Shown piece after piece: positions 15,568 to 24,991 of a DNA stretch of 41,471 bases. This DNA is from DASWED01 sp036394995 (GTDB lineage Bacteria > Actinomycetota > UBA4738 > JACQTL01). The stretch's first letter is position 1. Each line of letters opens with the position of its first letter. Both the position numbers and the translations under genes were made by a program. The stretch lies in contig DASWED010000011.1 in the NCBI GenBank assembly GCA_036394995.1, positions 1 to 41,471 of the forward strand, given 5' to 3'. The notes under the pieces were generated by a model. That model made no database searches, was not told the origin of the DNA, and worked only from the letters and a program-made list of their open reading frames with translations.

Positions 15568-16112
15568 TCAGTGCTCGCAGCCCGTCGCGGGGCCCGAACC
15601 GGGGCCCTGCTTGCACGTGTCGGTGCCGGGACCGCCGTTCAGGGTGTCGTCGCCCGCGCCGGGCACCAGGGTGTCGTTCCCGTCTCCGCCGCGGAGATCG
15701 TCTGACCCCCCGCCGCCCACCAGCCGGTTGTTCGCGGGGCTTCCCAGGATGGTGTCGTCGAACGGACCGCCGATGACGTTCTCCTCGTCCGTCCTGATGT
15801 CGTCGGTCCCCTGGTCGGGGTGTCCGACGACGACGACGTTCGGCTCGGCGTCGACCGAGAGGTTCATGCGCCGGTGTGTCCCGCCTCCGTGACGGTGTCC
15901 CTGCCGATCCCGCCGAACAAGGTGTCGGAGCCGTCGACTGCCCGGGGATCGAAGGTCAGCGATCCCCCGCCGTCGAGGAGGTCGTTGCCGTGTGGCGCGG
16001 TTCGCGGGCGGGCTGCGCCGGCTGGGAGCACCGTGACGTCGAGGTCGACGGCGATCGTGAAGGCCCGGTTCGGGCGTGGCCACGAGCTTCACCCGGCTCA
16101 CGGCCGATACCT
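15568..16112 (-). pseudogene. Degenerate RTX calcium-binding protein gene
   Basis: Minus strand, read in three frames. SRVKLVATPEPG (near 16063-16100) shifts to FTIAVDLDVTVLPAG, which continues through GNDLLDGGGSLTFD and SDTLFGGIGRDTVTEAGHTG. A TGA near 15868 then ends that frame, and homology resumes from MNLSVDAEPNVVVV through NVIGGPFDDTILG and GGDGNDTLVPGAGDDTLNG to the end CKQGPGSGPATGCEH. The same C-terminal pattern ends the RTX gene at 18397. At least two frameshifts and a missing N terminus mark it as a pseudogene, unless both are assembly errors. The C-terminal 98 residues alone have an ATG and could in principle be made. Confidence 0.75.
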
Positions 16113-16185
16113 CGCCGATCCGCCGTTGCAACCTCCCGCCAAACCCCCGCGTCCTTGTTCTCCGACGGGCCGATCGGCCCGCCGT

Positions 16186-16214
16186 TTGCGGAATCCGGAC
16201 ACCGGTCATAGCGT
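16186..16214 (+). promoter_or_regulatory. Possible promoter of the 16248 gene
   Basis: TTGCGG (16186-16191) and TAGCGT (16209-16214) are separated by 17 bp, with a strong ribosome binding site and start 25-35 nt downstream. The -35 match is partial. The -10 follows the actinobacterial TAnnnT pattern. Confidence 0.3.
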
Positions 16215-16247
16215 CCGGCGGACCGAGTCCTCTGGAAGGAGGCCGCC

Positions 16248-16739
16248 ATGCGGAAAATGGTGATCGTGGTGACGGCCCTGGCCCTCGTGGTCGGGGTCGC
16301 CTGGGGGGTCCTGGCGAGCACGGGGAGCGGAACGACCCCGATCAGCTGCATGGACAGTCAGTGGCAGACGACGGCCCAGTCGACGTCCTCCACCGAGTGG
16401 ACGAACGTCCCGGGGTTCACCGACAATCCGTCGCAGGTCTTCCCGATCGCGATCAACGTGAGTGCGCAGCTCTCGGGAGCGCCCGTCCTGTTCCGGATCC
16501 GCGCCACGAACGTCGGCGAGCAGACCTTCACGAGCCATCCCGGTCCCACCCGGTTCGTTCCCGGCACGAACGGCCCCAACTCGTTCGCCTACCAGTGGAT
16601 CGACCGCGGGAACGCCGCCTCGGAGCACGTCCTCACCGTCCGGCTGCAGTGGCGGAGCCCCACCGGCGACGCCGTGCACATGCAGCGCGGCGACATGTCG
16701 CTGCTCTACGCGACGGACGGCTGCCAGGGCGCGCCATAG
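16248..16739 (+). CDS. Small secreted protein of unknown function
   Basis: A 163-aa protein starting at ATG 16248 after a strong GGAAGGAGG. Residues 1-24 form a signal peptide or N-terminal anchor (KMVIVVTALALVVGVAWGVL). The mature domain has Cys34 and one Cys near the C terminus that could pair, and a beta-sandwich-like core (VLFRIRATNVGEQTF, HVLTVRLQWRSPTGDAVHM). No family is recognised. It precedes the RTX gene by 99 nt on the same strand and may be co-expressed with it. Confidence 0.7.
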   Translation: MRKMVIVVTALALVVGVAWGVLASTGSGTTPISCMDSQWQTTAQSTSSTEWTNVPGFTDNPSQVFPIAINVSAQLSGAPVLFRIRATNVGEQTFTSHPGPTRFVPGTNGPNSFAYQWIDRGNAASEHVLTVRLQWRSPTGDAVHMQRGDMSLLYATDGCQGAP

Positions 16740-16838
16740 GGTCGCGGCGCCGGCCGGGACGCCGTTTCCCCGCCCGGCGCCCAGCCGCCGAACAGTGGAC
16801 TTGACGGGGCCGGTGTCTCGGGGTCTCCATGGCCCTCC

Positions 16839-18397
16839 ATGCTGCGCCCCAGCTTCAGAGCCTCGAAGCCCGCCATCCCGCGGTTGCTACTGGCGTGCGC
16901 GGCGGCCTCCTGGGTCCTGTCCACGGTGTTCGTGGGGACCGCGCTGGCCGCATCGCCCCGACGTGCTCGTTCGACGCGGGCACGCATTTCCTCAGCGTCA
17001 CGTCGGCCGGCTTCGACGTGCTGTTCGCGAAGGACGGGACGAACCTGTCGGTGAGCGGCACCGATTGCGCCGCCCTGAACAACGTGGACACCGTGAACGT
17101 CGACATGCAGAGCAACGACCGGCAGGTAGGGTTCAACCTCCAGAACGGGCTGCTCGAGCCCGGATTCACGAACGAGGGGGACGCGTCGAGTGAGATCGAG
17201 TTCGACCTCACGAACGTGTCCACGCTCGGCGAAGTGTTCGTGACCGGGGGATCCGGCCCGGACAGGTTCACGGCGGGCGACCGCAAGATCGGGCAGCAGA
17301 CCGTTCTGGCCATCAACCTCAACGGGAACCACGACGGCTTCAGCCCGGACGAGGACGTGATCGTGCACACGGCCCTGGTGGCCCTCGGCCTCGATGGGGG
17401 CAACGGAGACGACTTCCTGAGCTCCCACGGAACCGGTGCCACGGGCTCGTCGCCGGCCGTGGCCTGGACGACCTTCAGCGACGGCCCCGGGGCGGACGAG
17501 GTGGCCGGCGGCGATGGCAACGACCGCTTCTTCCCGCAGGTCACGGCGGATGAGGGGGACTCGTTCTCGGGCGGGGACGGGTTCGACTGGCTGATCCTCG
17601 GCTCGCGCTCGGAGCAGATGTCGCTCACGGAGGACGGGGTGCGCAACGACGGGATCCAGTGCCCCGGCCTTGGATGCGAGGACGACTTCGTGGCCGCCGA
17701 CATCGACAGGATCTCCGGGGGGTCGGGGCCGGACGTCATCGTCGGGGGTGCCGGGCACCAGGTCCTCGACGGGGGCATGGGCAACAACTCGATCAGCGGG
17801 GGGCCGGGCAACGACCTGCTCACAGCCGGCACGGACACCGACGTGTTCCACGGTGGAGCCGGGTTCGACACGGTCTCGTACGAGCATCACTTCTCGAGCG
17901 GCGTCAACGTCTTCCTCAACGGCAACGCCGACGATGGCATCCCCGGTGAGCACGACAACGTGATGCCGGACGTCGAGGGAATCTACGGCTCGGGGAAGAG
18001 CGACCTGCTGGTCGGCGACGCAGCCCGGAACATCCTGGACGGCGGTCCCGGCGACGACGTCCTGAACGGCAAGAGCGGCAACGACACGCTGGTCGACGCG
18101 ACGAGCCCACCGGTCGACGGGGGCTTCAGCATCTTCACCGGCGGCGACCTGTTCATCGGTGGGCCGGGCAAGGACACCGTGGACGAGCGCGGGCACAACG
18201 GCAACCTCACGCTCACCATCGACGGCAACTCGAACGACCAGGTCCAGGGCGACGCCTCCCAGGGCGTGGACAACATCCAGACCGACGTCGAAAACCTCAT
18301 CGCGGACGACGGCGACGACACCCTCAACGGCGGCCCCGGCACCGACACCTGCAAACAGGGCCCCGGCACCGGCCCGAAGACCGGCTGCGAGCACTGA
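16839..18397 (+). CDS. Secreted RTX-type calcium-binding repeat protein (signal peptide out of frame)
   Basis: The region from about 16960 to 18397 encodes about 480 residues of Ca2+-binding RTX protein, with many G-G-x-G-x-D repeats (GGDGNDRFF, GGPGNDLLTAGTDTD, GGPGDDVLNGKSGNDTL, GGPGTDTC) and the end GPKTGCEH. In that frame the N terminus (ATG 16829) is not a signal peptide. One frame over, ATG 16839 opens a perfect one (PAIPRLLLACAAASWVLSTV then ALA) that runs into the mature frame if one C is added to the GCCCC run near 16957. So the gene is probably intact in nature with a missing base in this assembly, or recently inactivated. It converges on the TIGR03118 gene with 5 nt between stops. 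Confidence 0.75.
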
Positions 18398-18402
18398 GCC
18401 GC

Positions 18403-19479
18403 TTACGGGGCCGGGTCGACCTCCCCGAACAGGCCGTGCGTCTCGTCATCCGGTCCCGCCGTGAAGAACAGCGAGTCCGCCGACCCGGCGGCGCTGTCGT
18501 TGCCGAACTGGAGCGCCCACAGGCCGTCGATCGCGAGCGGCCGGCCGTTCGGCACCCGCAGCCTCCCGTCGTGCTCGAACGAGCCGTTCGGGCGTTCGAC
18601 GTACGCGTTGATCTGGCCGTTGCCGAAGTTCCCGACGAGCAGGTCGCCACCGAACCGGCCGAAGCCAGCCGGGGCCATGGCCAGGCCCCACGGGGCGTTC
18701 AGCGGCCCCCGGGTAGCCACGCGCCGGAGGAGCGTGCCGTCCGTGTCGAACGCGTCCACGAAGCCAAGCCCGCGGCCGGCAACCTCGTCCTCCGCGTCGG
18801 GGTCCTGCTTGGCGAAGGCCACGAAGATCTTGCCGCCGATGTTCTGGATCCCGAACGGCGCGAACCGCGGCGGGAGCTTGGGGTCGACGAAGGCCCCGGG
18901 CATGGTGACGAGCCCGAAATCGCCGTCGAACACGTCGACCCGGGCGTTGTGGAAGTCGGCCGCGTAGAGACGGTCGCCGTCGTCGGTCGAGGCGATGGCC
19001 AGTCCCTTGTAGATGGCCCCGACGCCGGAACGGTCGGCGCCGACCTCGGTCTGAGTCGAGAGCGGCGGGGGAGGCACGCCCGGACTCCATCCGCGGATGG
19101 TGCCGGCCTCGGTGTCGAACACGAACCGCGCCGCGCCGGAGTTCGTCCCGTCGTTCACCACGAACCCGGAGCCGCCGTTGAACACGATTCCGGTCGGTCC
19201 ACCGGGCACGTTCACTACGAGTGGTAGGGGATCCCCGTCACCGGTGTACAGGGTGGAGAGGTCAGTCTCGTTGTCGGCGACCCACCATGGCGTGGACGGG
19301 CCCGCCACGAGCCCCCACGCGTTGACCAGGTTCGGGTCCATGTGCGCGGCCACCCCCGGCTGGTCGGAGACGAGCTTCGTCACGTGGTAGGCGTTCGCCG
19401 CCCCCGCCGCGGCGGGGGCGATCGCGGCGAGTGCCAGCAGACAGATCGCGGGCACGGCTGAGAACGCTCGTCTGAGCAT
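18403..19479 (-). CDS. TIGR03118-family secreted beta-propeller-like protein
   Basis: A 358-aa protein with a Sec signal peptide (VPAICLLALAAIAPAAAGA). The mature part has the family's hallmarks: KLVSDQPGVAAHMDPNLVNA, WGLVAGPSTPWWVADN, GPTGIVFNG, IYKGLAIASTDDGDRLYAAD, NARVDVFDGDF, LNAPWGLAMAPAGFG and GDLLVGNFGNGQINAY. These are repeated strands like NHL/SMP-type propellers. The family is widespread and uncharacterised. It has a strong ribosome binding site (AAGGAGG). Role unknown; it is probably extracellular. Confidence 0.85.
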   Translation of the reverse strand: MLRRAFSAVPAICLLALAAIAPAAAGAANAYHVTKLVSDQPGVAAHMDPNLVNAWGLVAGPSTPWWVADNETDLSTLYTGDGDPLPLVVNVPGGPTGIVFNGGSGFVVNDGTNSGAARFVFDTEAGTIRGWSPGVPPPPLSTQTEVGADRSGVGAIYKGLAIASTDDGDRLYAADFHNARVDVFDGDFGLVTMPGAFVDPKLPPRFAPFGIQNIGGKIFVAFAKQDPDAEDEVAGRGLGFVDAFDTDGTLLRRVATRGPLNAPWGLAMAPAGFGRFGGDLLVGNFGNGQINAYVERPNGSFEHDGRLRVPNGRPLAIDGLWALQFGNDSAAGSADSLFFTAGPDDETHGLFGEVDPAP

Positions 19480-19632
19480 GGATGACCTCCTTCGGGCGCA
19501 GGGGATGTGGCGACGGCGCGGCGGCCGTCGCGGCCAGTGGGGCCTTCCCAGGTACTACGGCCGAGCCCCCGCCCCGGCTCGAACGAATCCGGCCGGGGCG
19601 ACGCTGTCCGCGAGCGCCGCCACAATGGTCCG

Positions 19633-22600
19633 GTGGCTGGGAGCGTGGAGATCCGGGTGCTGGGGCCGCTCGAGGTGCGGCTCGGCCGCGAAGCTGCGCC
19701 CCTCGCCGGCGTGCGGCTGCGGACGCTCCTGATCCGCCTGGCGCTCGATCCGGGGCGCGTGGTGCTGACGTCCCAGCTCATCGACGCGGTCTGGGGCGAG
19801 GAGCCGCCCGACGGAGCCACCAACGCACTCCAGTCGCTGGTGGCGAGGGTGCGCCGCGCGCTGCCCGGGCTCATCGAGACGCATCCGACCGGCTACCGGC
19901 TGGTCGTGCCGGACGACGCCGTCGACGCGGTTCGGTTCGAGGCACTCGCCGCGGGCGGGCGCCGGCGGCTGGGCGATGATCCCGCGGGGGCGGCGTCGGA
20001 CCTTCGCGAGGCGCTGGCGCTGTGGCGGGGGCCCGCGCTGGCGGACGCGGCTGACGCTGGGTTCGCTGTGGCGGCGGCGGCCCGGCTGGAGGAGCTGCGG
20101 CTCGGCGCCCTCGAGGACCGCATCGAGGCCGACCTCGCCGCCGGGGGCGACGGCACGGTGGTCGCCGAGCTCGAGGCGCTGGTCGCCGGCCACCCCCTGC
20201 GCGAACGCCTGAACGGGCAGCTCGTCCGGGCGCTCGCCGCGACCGGGCGGCAGGCCGATGCCCTCGCCGCGTTCGAACGGCTGCGAGCGCGGCTGGCCGA
20301 CGAGCTCGGCATCGACCCCTCGGAGGAGCTCCGAGCGATCCAGCTCGCGGTGCTTCGTGGCGAGTCCGAACGTCCGGAGGGTGCGCCGGCTCCCTCGGGA
20401 CCAGCCGGGGGGGAACAGCGCGAGCGGGCGCCGGCCGCCCGGACCAACCTCCGGTCCCAGATCACGAGCTTCGTCGGCCGCGAGCGCGACGTCGAGCGGA
20501 TCGCGTCGGTATTGGCCGACTCGCGACTGGTGACGCTGGTCGGGCCCGGCGGGTCAGGCAAGACTCGCCTGGCCAGCGAGGCGGGGGCGGGCCTGGTGGA
20601 CCGGGTCCCGGGCGGGGTGTGGATGATCGAGCTCGCTCCCGTCGGTGACCCCGGCGAGCTGCCCCAGGCCTTCCTGTCGGTGTTCGGCGCCAGGGAGACC
20701 GGCCTGCTGGCCCGCGCCGGCGCCGGCGCCGTGAGCCCACGCGAACGGCTGACCGAGGCCATCGGCGACCGGCATCTCCTACTCCTCGTCGACAACTGCG
20801 AGCACCTCATCTCGGCCGTGGCCGCCCTCACCGACCACCTGCTCGGACGGTGCCCGTCACTCCACGTCCTCGCGACCAGCCGCGAGCCGCTGGGGATCAC
20901 CGGCGAGGTGCTCGTTCCGGTGGAGCCCCTGGCGATGCCGAAGGACGGCGCCGGGATCGCGCCCGCCACAGCGAAGCGCTCCGCCGCGGTCCGCCTGTTC
21001 GCCGACCGGGCGGAGTCGGTGCAGCCGGCATTCGAGGTCGATGAGAGCACCGTGCGCGACGTGGTCGCGATCTGCCGCGCGCTGGACGGCATGCCGCTCG
21101 CGATCGAGCTGGCCGCGGCCCGGCTCCGGAGCCTCACCACCGGCCAGATCGCGGACCGCCTGGACGACCGCTTCCGCCTGCTGGGAGTCGGAGGCGGGGC
21201 GGCCCTCCCCAGGCACAAGACGCTGCGGGCCGTCGTCGACTGGAGCTGGGACCTCCTCACGGAGCCGGAGCGCATGCTCCTTCGGAGGCTGGCGGTGTTC
21301 CCGGCCGGCGCCAACCTCGAGGCGGCCGAGGCGGTCTGCGCAGGCGGCGAGCTGGATGGGCCGCCCCGGGAGGAGGTGCTGTACCTCCTCGCCTCCCTGG
21401 TGGAGAAGTCATTGGTGGTCTCGGTCCGGGACGACGGGACGAACGAGGTCCGATACCGGATGCTGGACACCATCCGGGCCTACGCCGACGAACGGCGGCG
21501 CGAGGCCGGCGAGGACGAGGTTCTCCGGCGGGCGCACGCCGAGTTCCTGGCCGACTTCGGGGCGGCGGCCGACCCCCACCTCCGCGGGCCGGAACAGGTG
21601 AAGTGGCTGGCGCGGCTGTGGGCCGAACGCGACAACATCCACGCGGCCCTCCGGTTTGCGGTCGATGCGGGGGACGCAGCCCTGGCGATGCGGCTGGTCG
21701 CCCTGCTCGGGTGGTACTGGTTCATGCGGGGCTCCAGGGCGGAGGCGCTCGAGTGGGCGGACCGCGCGCTGGCCCTGCCCGGCGACGTGCCGCCCACGAT
21801 CCGCGCCGGGGGCCTGCTCATCCGCTCCCTCCTCGGCGTCACCGGCGGGTCGGAGTTCGAGCTTGCGCTCCGCCTGGGGGACGAGGCGGTGACCATCATC
21901 CGGACGCTCCCGCCCGAGGAACTCGTGCGGTTCCCGACGCTCGAGTTCGGGGAGACGCTGATGGCGATGTTCCGCGGCGAGGACGAGCGCGCGCTCGCGC
22001 TCGCGCGTGCCCAGTTCGACTCGCCAGACCTGTGGGTCCGCGGGCTGGGCCACCTGGTCGCGGGGCAGCTGCTCATCAACATGGGCGAGGTCGAACAGGC
22101 GAGCGACGAGATCGACACGGCGGTCGCGCAGTTCCGGAAGCTGGGGGACCACTGGGGGCTCGGGAACTCGCTGGTGGCGTTCGCCGACCTTCGCGCGACC
22201 CGGGGCGACCAGGAGGCCGCCGCCGCAGCGCTCCGGGAGGCCCAGGAGGTGTTCCGCCTGCTCGACGACCGCGAGGACATCGCCCAGCTGATGATTCGGG
22301 AGGCGGCCCAGCGGGCGCAGGCGGGGGAGTTCGAACGTGCCCTCGACGAGCTGGACGCGGCCGAGCGGATCGCCGAGGAGATCGGGGCGGAGGACCAGAA
22401 GCTGTGGATCCGGCAGGCCCGGGCCGAGGCCGCCAGGACGTCGGGCCGCCTGGACGACGCGAGGCAGATGCTGGACGGCGCGATCGCCGACTTCCAGGGG
22501 TTCGGCAAGCCCATCGACCAGCTCCACGCGATGCTGCTGGTGACGCGGGGGCGGGTGGAGGTGACCGCGGGCGAGTTGGAGGAGGCCGTCGCCTGGTACC

Positions 22601-23103
22601 GGTGGGCGCTGCGGGTGGCGCTCGGAACCCGCGACTATCCGATCGTCGCCCGCACCGTGGAGCTCCGCGCGGACGTCGCGCTCGCGGCCGGGGACGCGGG
22701 GCTTGCGGCTACGCTCCTCGGGACGGCCGAGGTGGTGCGAGGGGTGGCCGACCAGGCCGACCCCGAGGTCCGGAGGGTCCGCGCCGGCGCGCGGGCCGCG
22801 CTCGGTGACCCGGGATTCGACCGGGCCTACCGGCGCGGCGCCGCGCGGTCGCGCGCGGAGGTGCTCGAGGCGCTCGGAGCAGAGGCCGAGGATCCTCAGG
22901 CCCCACAGGCCGAGAGGCCTCGGGCCGAGGCCGGCGCCGAGGCCCCTCCAGCAGCCGCCCCTACGCCCGCCGGCGGAGGGCCCGGGCAGCGAGCGGGGCG
23001 AACACCGCCGCGATCGCCGCGGCCCACGCGAGCGCCTGAAGCGCCGGCCGGCCGAAGCCGCCGCCCACCAGCAGACCCCGGAGCGCGTCCGACATCAGCG
23101 TGA
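19633..23103 (+). CDS. SARP/AfsR-like transcriptional regulator with BTAD, NB-ARC ATPase and TPR region
   Basis: About 1,156 aa from GTG 19633. An OmpR-type winged helix (1-95, EIRVLGPLEVRLG, then AVWGEEPPDGATNALQ) is followed by a BTAD domain (about 98-240, ending LADELGIDPSEELR). The STAND/NB-ARC ATPase has Walker A GPGGSGKT (304-311), Walker B LLLLVDNCEH (Asp387) and CRALDGMPLAIELAAARL. Helical TPR-like repeats occupy about 600-1060. Such proteins activate secondary-metabolite or export genes. ATG 19507 would add 42 unlikely residues. CACAAT at 19621-19626 lies 6 nt before the GTG, suggesting a leaderless start. The last ~70 residues are low-complexity Ala/Pro/Arg, and the final 143 nt are antisense to the convergent permease, so the natural stop has probably been lost. 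Confidence 0.87.
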   Translation: MAGSVEIRVLGPLEVRLGREAAPLAGVRLRTLLIRLALDPGRVVLTSQLIDAVWGEEPPDGATNALQSLVARVRRALPGLIETHPTGYRLVVPDDAVDAVRFEALAAGGRRRLGDDPAGAASDLREALALWRGPALADAADAGFAVAAAARLEELRLGALEDRIEADLAAGGDGTVVAELEALVAGHPLRERLNGQLVRALAATGRQADALAAFERLRARLADELGIDPSEELRAIQLAVLRGESERPEGAPAPSGPAGGEQRERAPAARTNLRSQITSFVGRERDVERIASVLADSRLVTLVGPGGSGKTRLASEAGAGLVDRVPGGVWMIELAPVGDPGELPQAFLSVFGARETGLLARAGAGAVSPRERLTEAIGDRHLLLLVDNCEHLISAVAALTDHLLGRCPSLHVLATSREPLGITGEVLVPVEPLAMPKDGAGIAPATAKRSAAVRLFADRAESVQPAFEVDESTVRDVVAICRALDGMPLAIELAAARLRSLTTGQIADRLDDRFRLLGVGGGAALPRHKTLRAVVDWSWDLLTEPERMLLRRLAVFPAGANLEAAEAVCAGGELDGPPREEVLYLLASLVEKSLVVSVRDDGTNEVRYRMLDTIRAYADERRREAGEDEVLRRAHAEFLADFGAAADPHLRGPEQVKWLARLWAERDNIHAALRFAVDAGDAALAMRLVALLGWYWFMRGSRAEALEWADRALALPGDVPPTIRAGGLLIRSLLGVTGGSEFELALRLGDEAVTIIRTLPPEELVRFPTLEFGETLMAMFRGEDERALALARAQFDSPDLWVRGLGHLVAGQLLINMGEVEQASDEIDTAVAQFRKLGDHWGLGNSLVAFADLRATRGDQEAAAAALREAQEVFRLLDDREDIAQLMIREAAQRAQAGEFERALDELDAAERIAEEIGAEDQKLWIRQARAEAARTSGRLDDARQMLDGAIADFQGFGKPIDQLHAMLLVTRGRVEVTAGELEEAVAWYRWALRVALGTRDYPIVARTVELRADVALAAGDAGLAATLLGTAEVVRGVADQADPEVRRVRAGARAALGDPGFDRAYRRGAARSRAEVLEALGAEAEDPQAPQAERPRAEAGAEAPPAAAPTPAGGGPGQRAGRTPPRSPRPTRAPEAPAGRSRRPPADPGARPTSA

Positions 23104-23779
23104 CCGGGTTCGCCTTCACCCACGCCTGCACCCAGCCGGGCATGGTGTCGACCTGGACGAACGCCCCGCTCGCGAAGGTCAGCGGGAAGATCAGGACGAA
23201 CCCGAACACCTGGACCTTCTCGGGGGAGTTCACCAGGACTCCGACGAGCACCGGGAGCCAGGAGAACGCGAGGACGAACACCAGGACCAGGCCCACCGCG
23301 AGCAGCACCTCGGGGACGCCCGTGTGGATGCGGAACCCGAGGAGCATCCCCACGCCCAGCAGGATGGAGATCCCCCACAGCTGGCGGACCACGTCGGCGG
23401 CGATCCGCCCGGCGAGCGGCGCGGAGCGAGCGATCGGCAGGCTCCGGAACCGGTCGAACACGCCCTTGCTGAGGTCGTTGTTCAGCCCCATCGCGGTGTT
23501 CAACGTGAGGAACATCGCGTTCTGCACGATGATCCCGGCGAGCCCGAACTCGAGGTACGCCTGGGGCGAGCCGGCCACGGCCCCGCCGAACACGTAGGCG
23601 AACAGCACCACGAACATCAGCGGCTGGACGCTCAGGTCGACCAGCTCCATGGGGCTGTGCTTGATCGCGACCAGGCTTCTCCACGCGATCGTGAGGACGT
23701 TGCGGAGGGCCTGGCCGGGGCCGACCCCGCTGCTGATGGCCTCCGCCTCAGGGCGGGCGGCGATGACGATGGCGCTCAT
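22961..23779 (-). CDS. ABC-2 type transporter permease (DrrB-like)
   Basis: A 272-aa membrane protein with about six helices. It has the ABC-2 features of DrrB-like exporters: MELVDLSVQPLMFVVLFAYV, LSKGVFDRFRSLPIARSAPL, and WVKANPVTLMSDALRGLL near the C terminus. Its ATG overlaps the ATPase stop by 4 nt (ATGA), so the two are translationally coupled. Its 3' end overlaps the SARP reading frame on the opposite strand by 143 nt. Substrate unknown. The SARP regulator may control it, since they adjoin, but convergent orientation gives no direct evidence. Confidence 0.9.
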   Translation of the reverse strand: MSAIVIAARPEAEAISSGVGPGQALRNVLTIAWRSLVAIKHSPMELVDLSVQPLMFVVLFAYVFGGAVAGSPQAYLEFGLAGIIVQNAMFLTLNTAMGLNNDLSKGVFDRFRSLPIARSAPLAGRIAADVVRQLWGISILLGVGMLLGFRIHTGVPEVLLAVGLVLVFVLAFSWLPVLVGVLVNSPEKVQVFGFVLIFPLTFASGAFVQVDTMPGWVQAWVKANPVTLMSDALRGLLVGGGFGRPALQALAWAAAIAAVFAPLAARALRRRA

Positions 23780-24822
23780 GCCGCGCTCCTTTCGCTGTCG
23801 TTGTCGTCGTCGGTGTCGTCGGTGTGGTTGTCGTCTGCCGTGTGGCCGCCGCCGCCCGTGTCGCCGCGGGTGTCGTCCCCCGCGTCTTCCGTGCTCGCGT
23901 GGTGCCCGGTGAGGGCGAAGAAGACCTCATCCAGGCTCGGCCTCCGCAGGGAGAACTCCGCCACCAACACGCCGGCCTCGGTCAGTTGCCGAAAGACCGC
24001 CGGGGGCACCGCCGGGTCGGGGACCGCCGCCGTCACGACGCCGTTCTCGACCTCCGGTTCCACTCCGGTCAGGTCGGCGACCACCCGCGCCACCGTGAAC
24101 CGATCGGCCTCCCGGACCGGTCTCACCTGAAGGATCTGCCCGCCGACCTGCGCCTTGAGCTCGTTCGAGGTGCCGGTGGCCACCACGCGGCCCCGGTCGA
24201 TCACCGCGATCTCGTCGGCCAGCTGGTCGGCCTCCTCCAGGTACTGCGTGGTGAGGAGGACCGTCGTGCCGTCCGCGACCAGGCCGCGGATGGCCCGCCA
24301 CAGGCTCTCCCGGGCCCGCGGGTCGAGCCCGGTGGTCGGCTCGTCCAGGTACAGGACGCCCGGCCGCCCCACCAGGCTGGCGGCGAGATCGAGCCGCCGC
24401 CGCATCCCGCCCGAGTAGGTCCGCACCGGGCGGTCGCCCGCCTCGGCCAGCTCGAAGCGCTCGAGCAGGTCCCCGGCCCGCCCCTTCGCCTCCGGCCGCG
24501 ACCGCCCGAGCAGCCGCCCGATCATCAGCAGGTTCTCGAACCCGGTCAGCCCCTCGTCCACGGCCGCGTACTGCCCCGTGAGGGCGATGAGCTGCCGAAC
24601 CTGGTGCGCCTGTGCCACGACGTCGTAGCCGCCCACCGAGGCCCGCCCGCTATCCGGCGTCGTGAGGGTGGCCAAGATCCGAACGGCCGTGGTCTTCCCG
24701 GCCCCATTCGGACCGAGCACCCCCAGCACGGTCCCGGCTCTGGCCGCCAGATCCGCCCCCGCCAGAGCCGTGGTCTCCCCGAACCGCTTCACCAGCCCCT
24801 CGGCAACGATCGCGTAGCTCAT
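23776..24822 (-). CDS. ABC transporter ATP-binding protein (DrrA-like) with acidic tail
   Basis: A 348-aa ATPase starting at ATG 24822 after GGGAGTGGAG. It has Walker A GPNGAGKT, signature YSGGMRRRLDLAAS, Walker B VLYLDEPTTGLD, switch TTQYLEEADQ (Gln where His is usual, as in the DrrA/daunorubicin-resistance subgroup), and the C-terminal RPSLDEVFFALTGHH module. An unusual low-complexity tail of about 35 residues follows, rich in Asp, Thr, Gly and His. Coupled to the downstream permease by ATGA. Family members export drugs or lipids; substrate unknown. Confidence 0.92.
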   Translation of the reverse strand: MSYAIVAEGLVKRFGETTALAGADLAARAGTVLGVLGPNGAGKTTAVRILATLTTPDSGRASVGGYDVVAQAHQVRQLIALTGQYAAVDEGLTGFENLLMIGRLLGRSRPEAKGRAGDLLERFELAEAGDRPVRTYSGGMRRRLDLAASLVGRPGVLYLDEPTTGLDPRARESLWRAIRGLVADGTTVLLTTQYLEEADQLADEIAVIDRGRVVATGTSNELKAQVGGQILQVRPVREADRFTVARVVADLTGVEPEVENGVVTAAVPDPAVPPAVFRQLTEAGVLVAEFSLRRPSLDEVFFALTGHHASTEDAGDDTRGDTGGGGHTADDNHTDDTDDDNDSERSAA

Positions 24823-24991
24823 CTCCACTCCCTTCCACAGGTTCACGGCAGGGATGGTGAACGAGCCCCCTGAGGCGCCGGTCACACCGCGCTGTCGCTG
24901 CGCGCACACGCGATGATCGAAGCTGCTCCACTGCCATGGGGAGCGTGAGCGCGTACCGTCCCCCGCCTCGGACGTAAGGGAGCGCTCCGTC

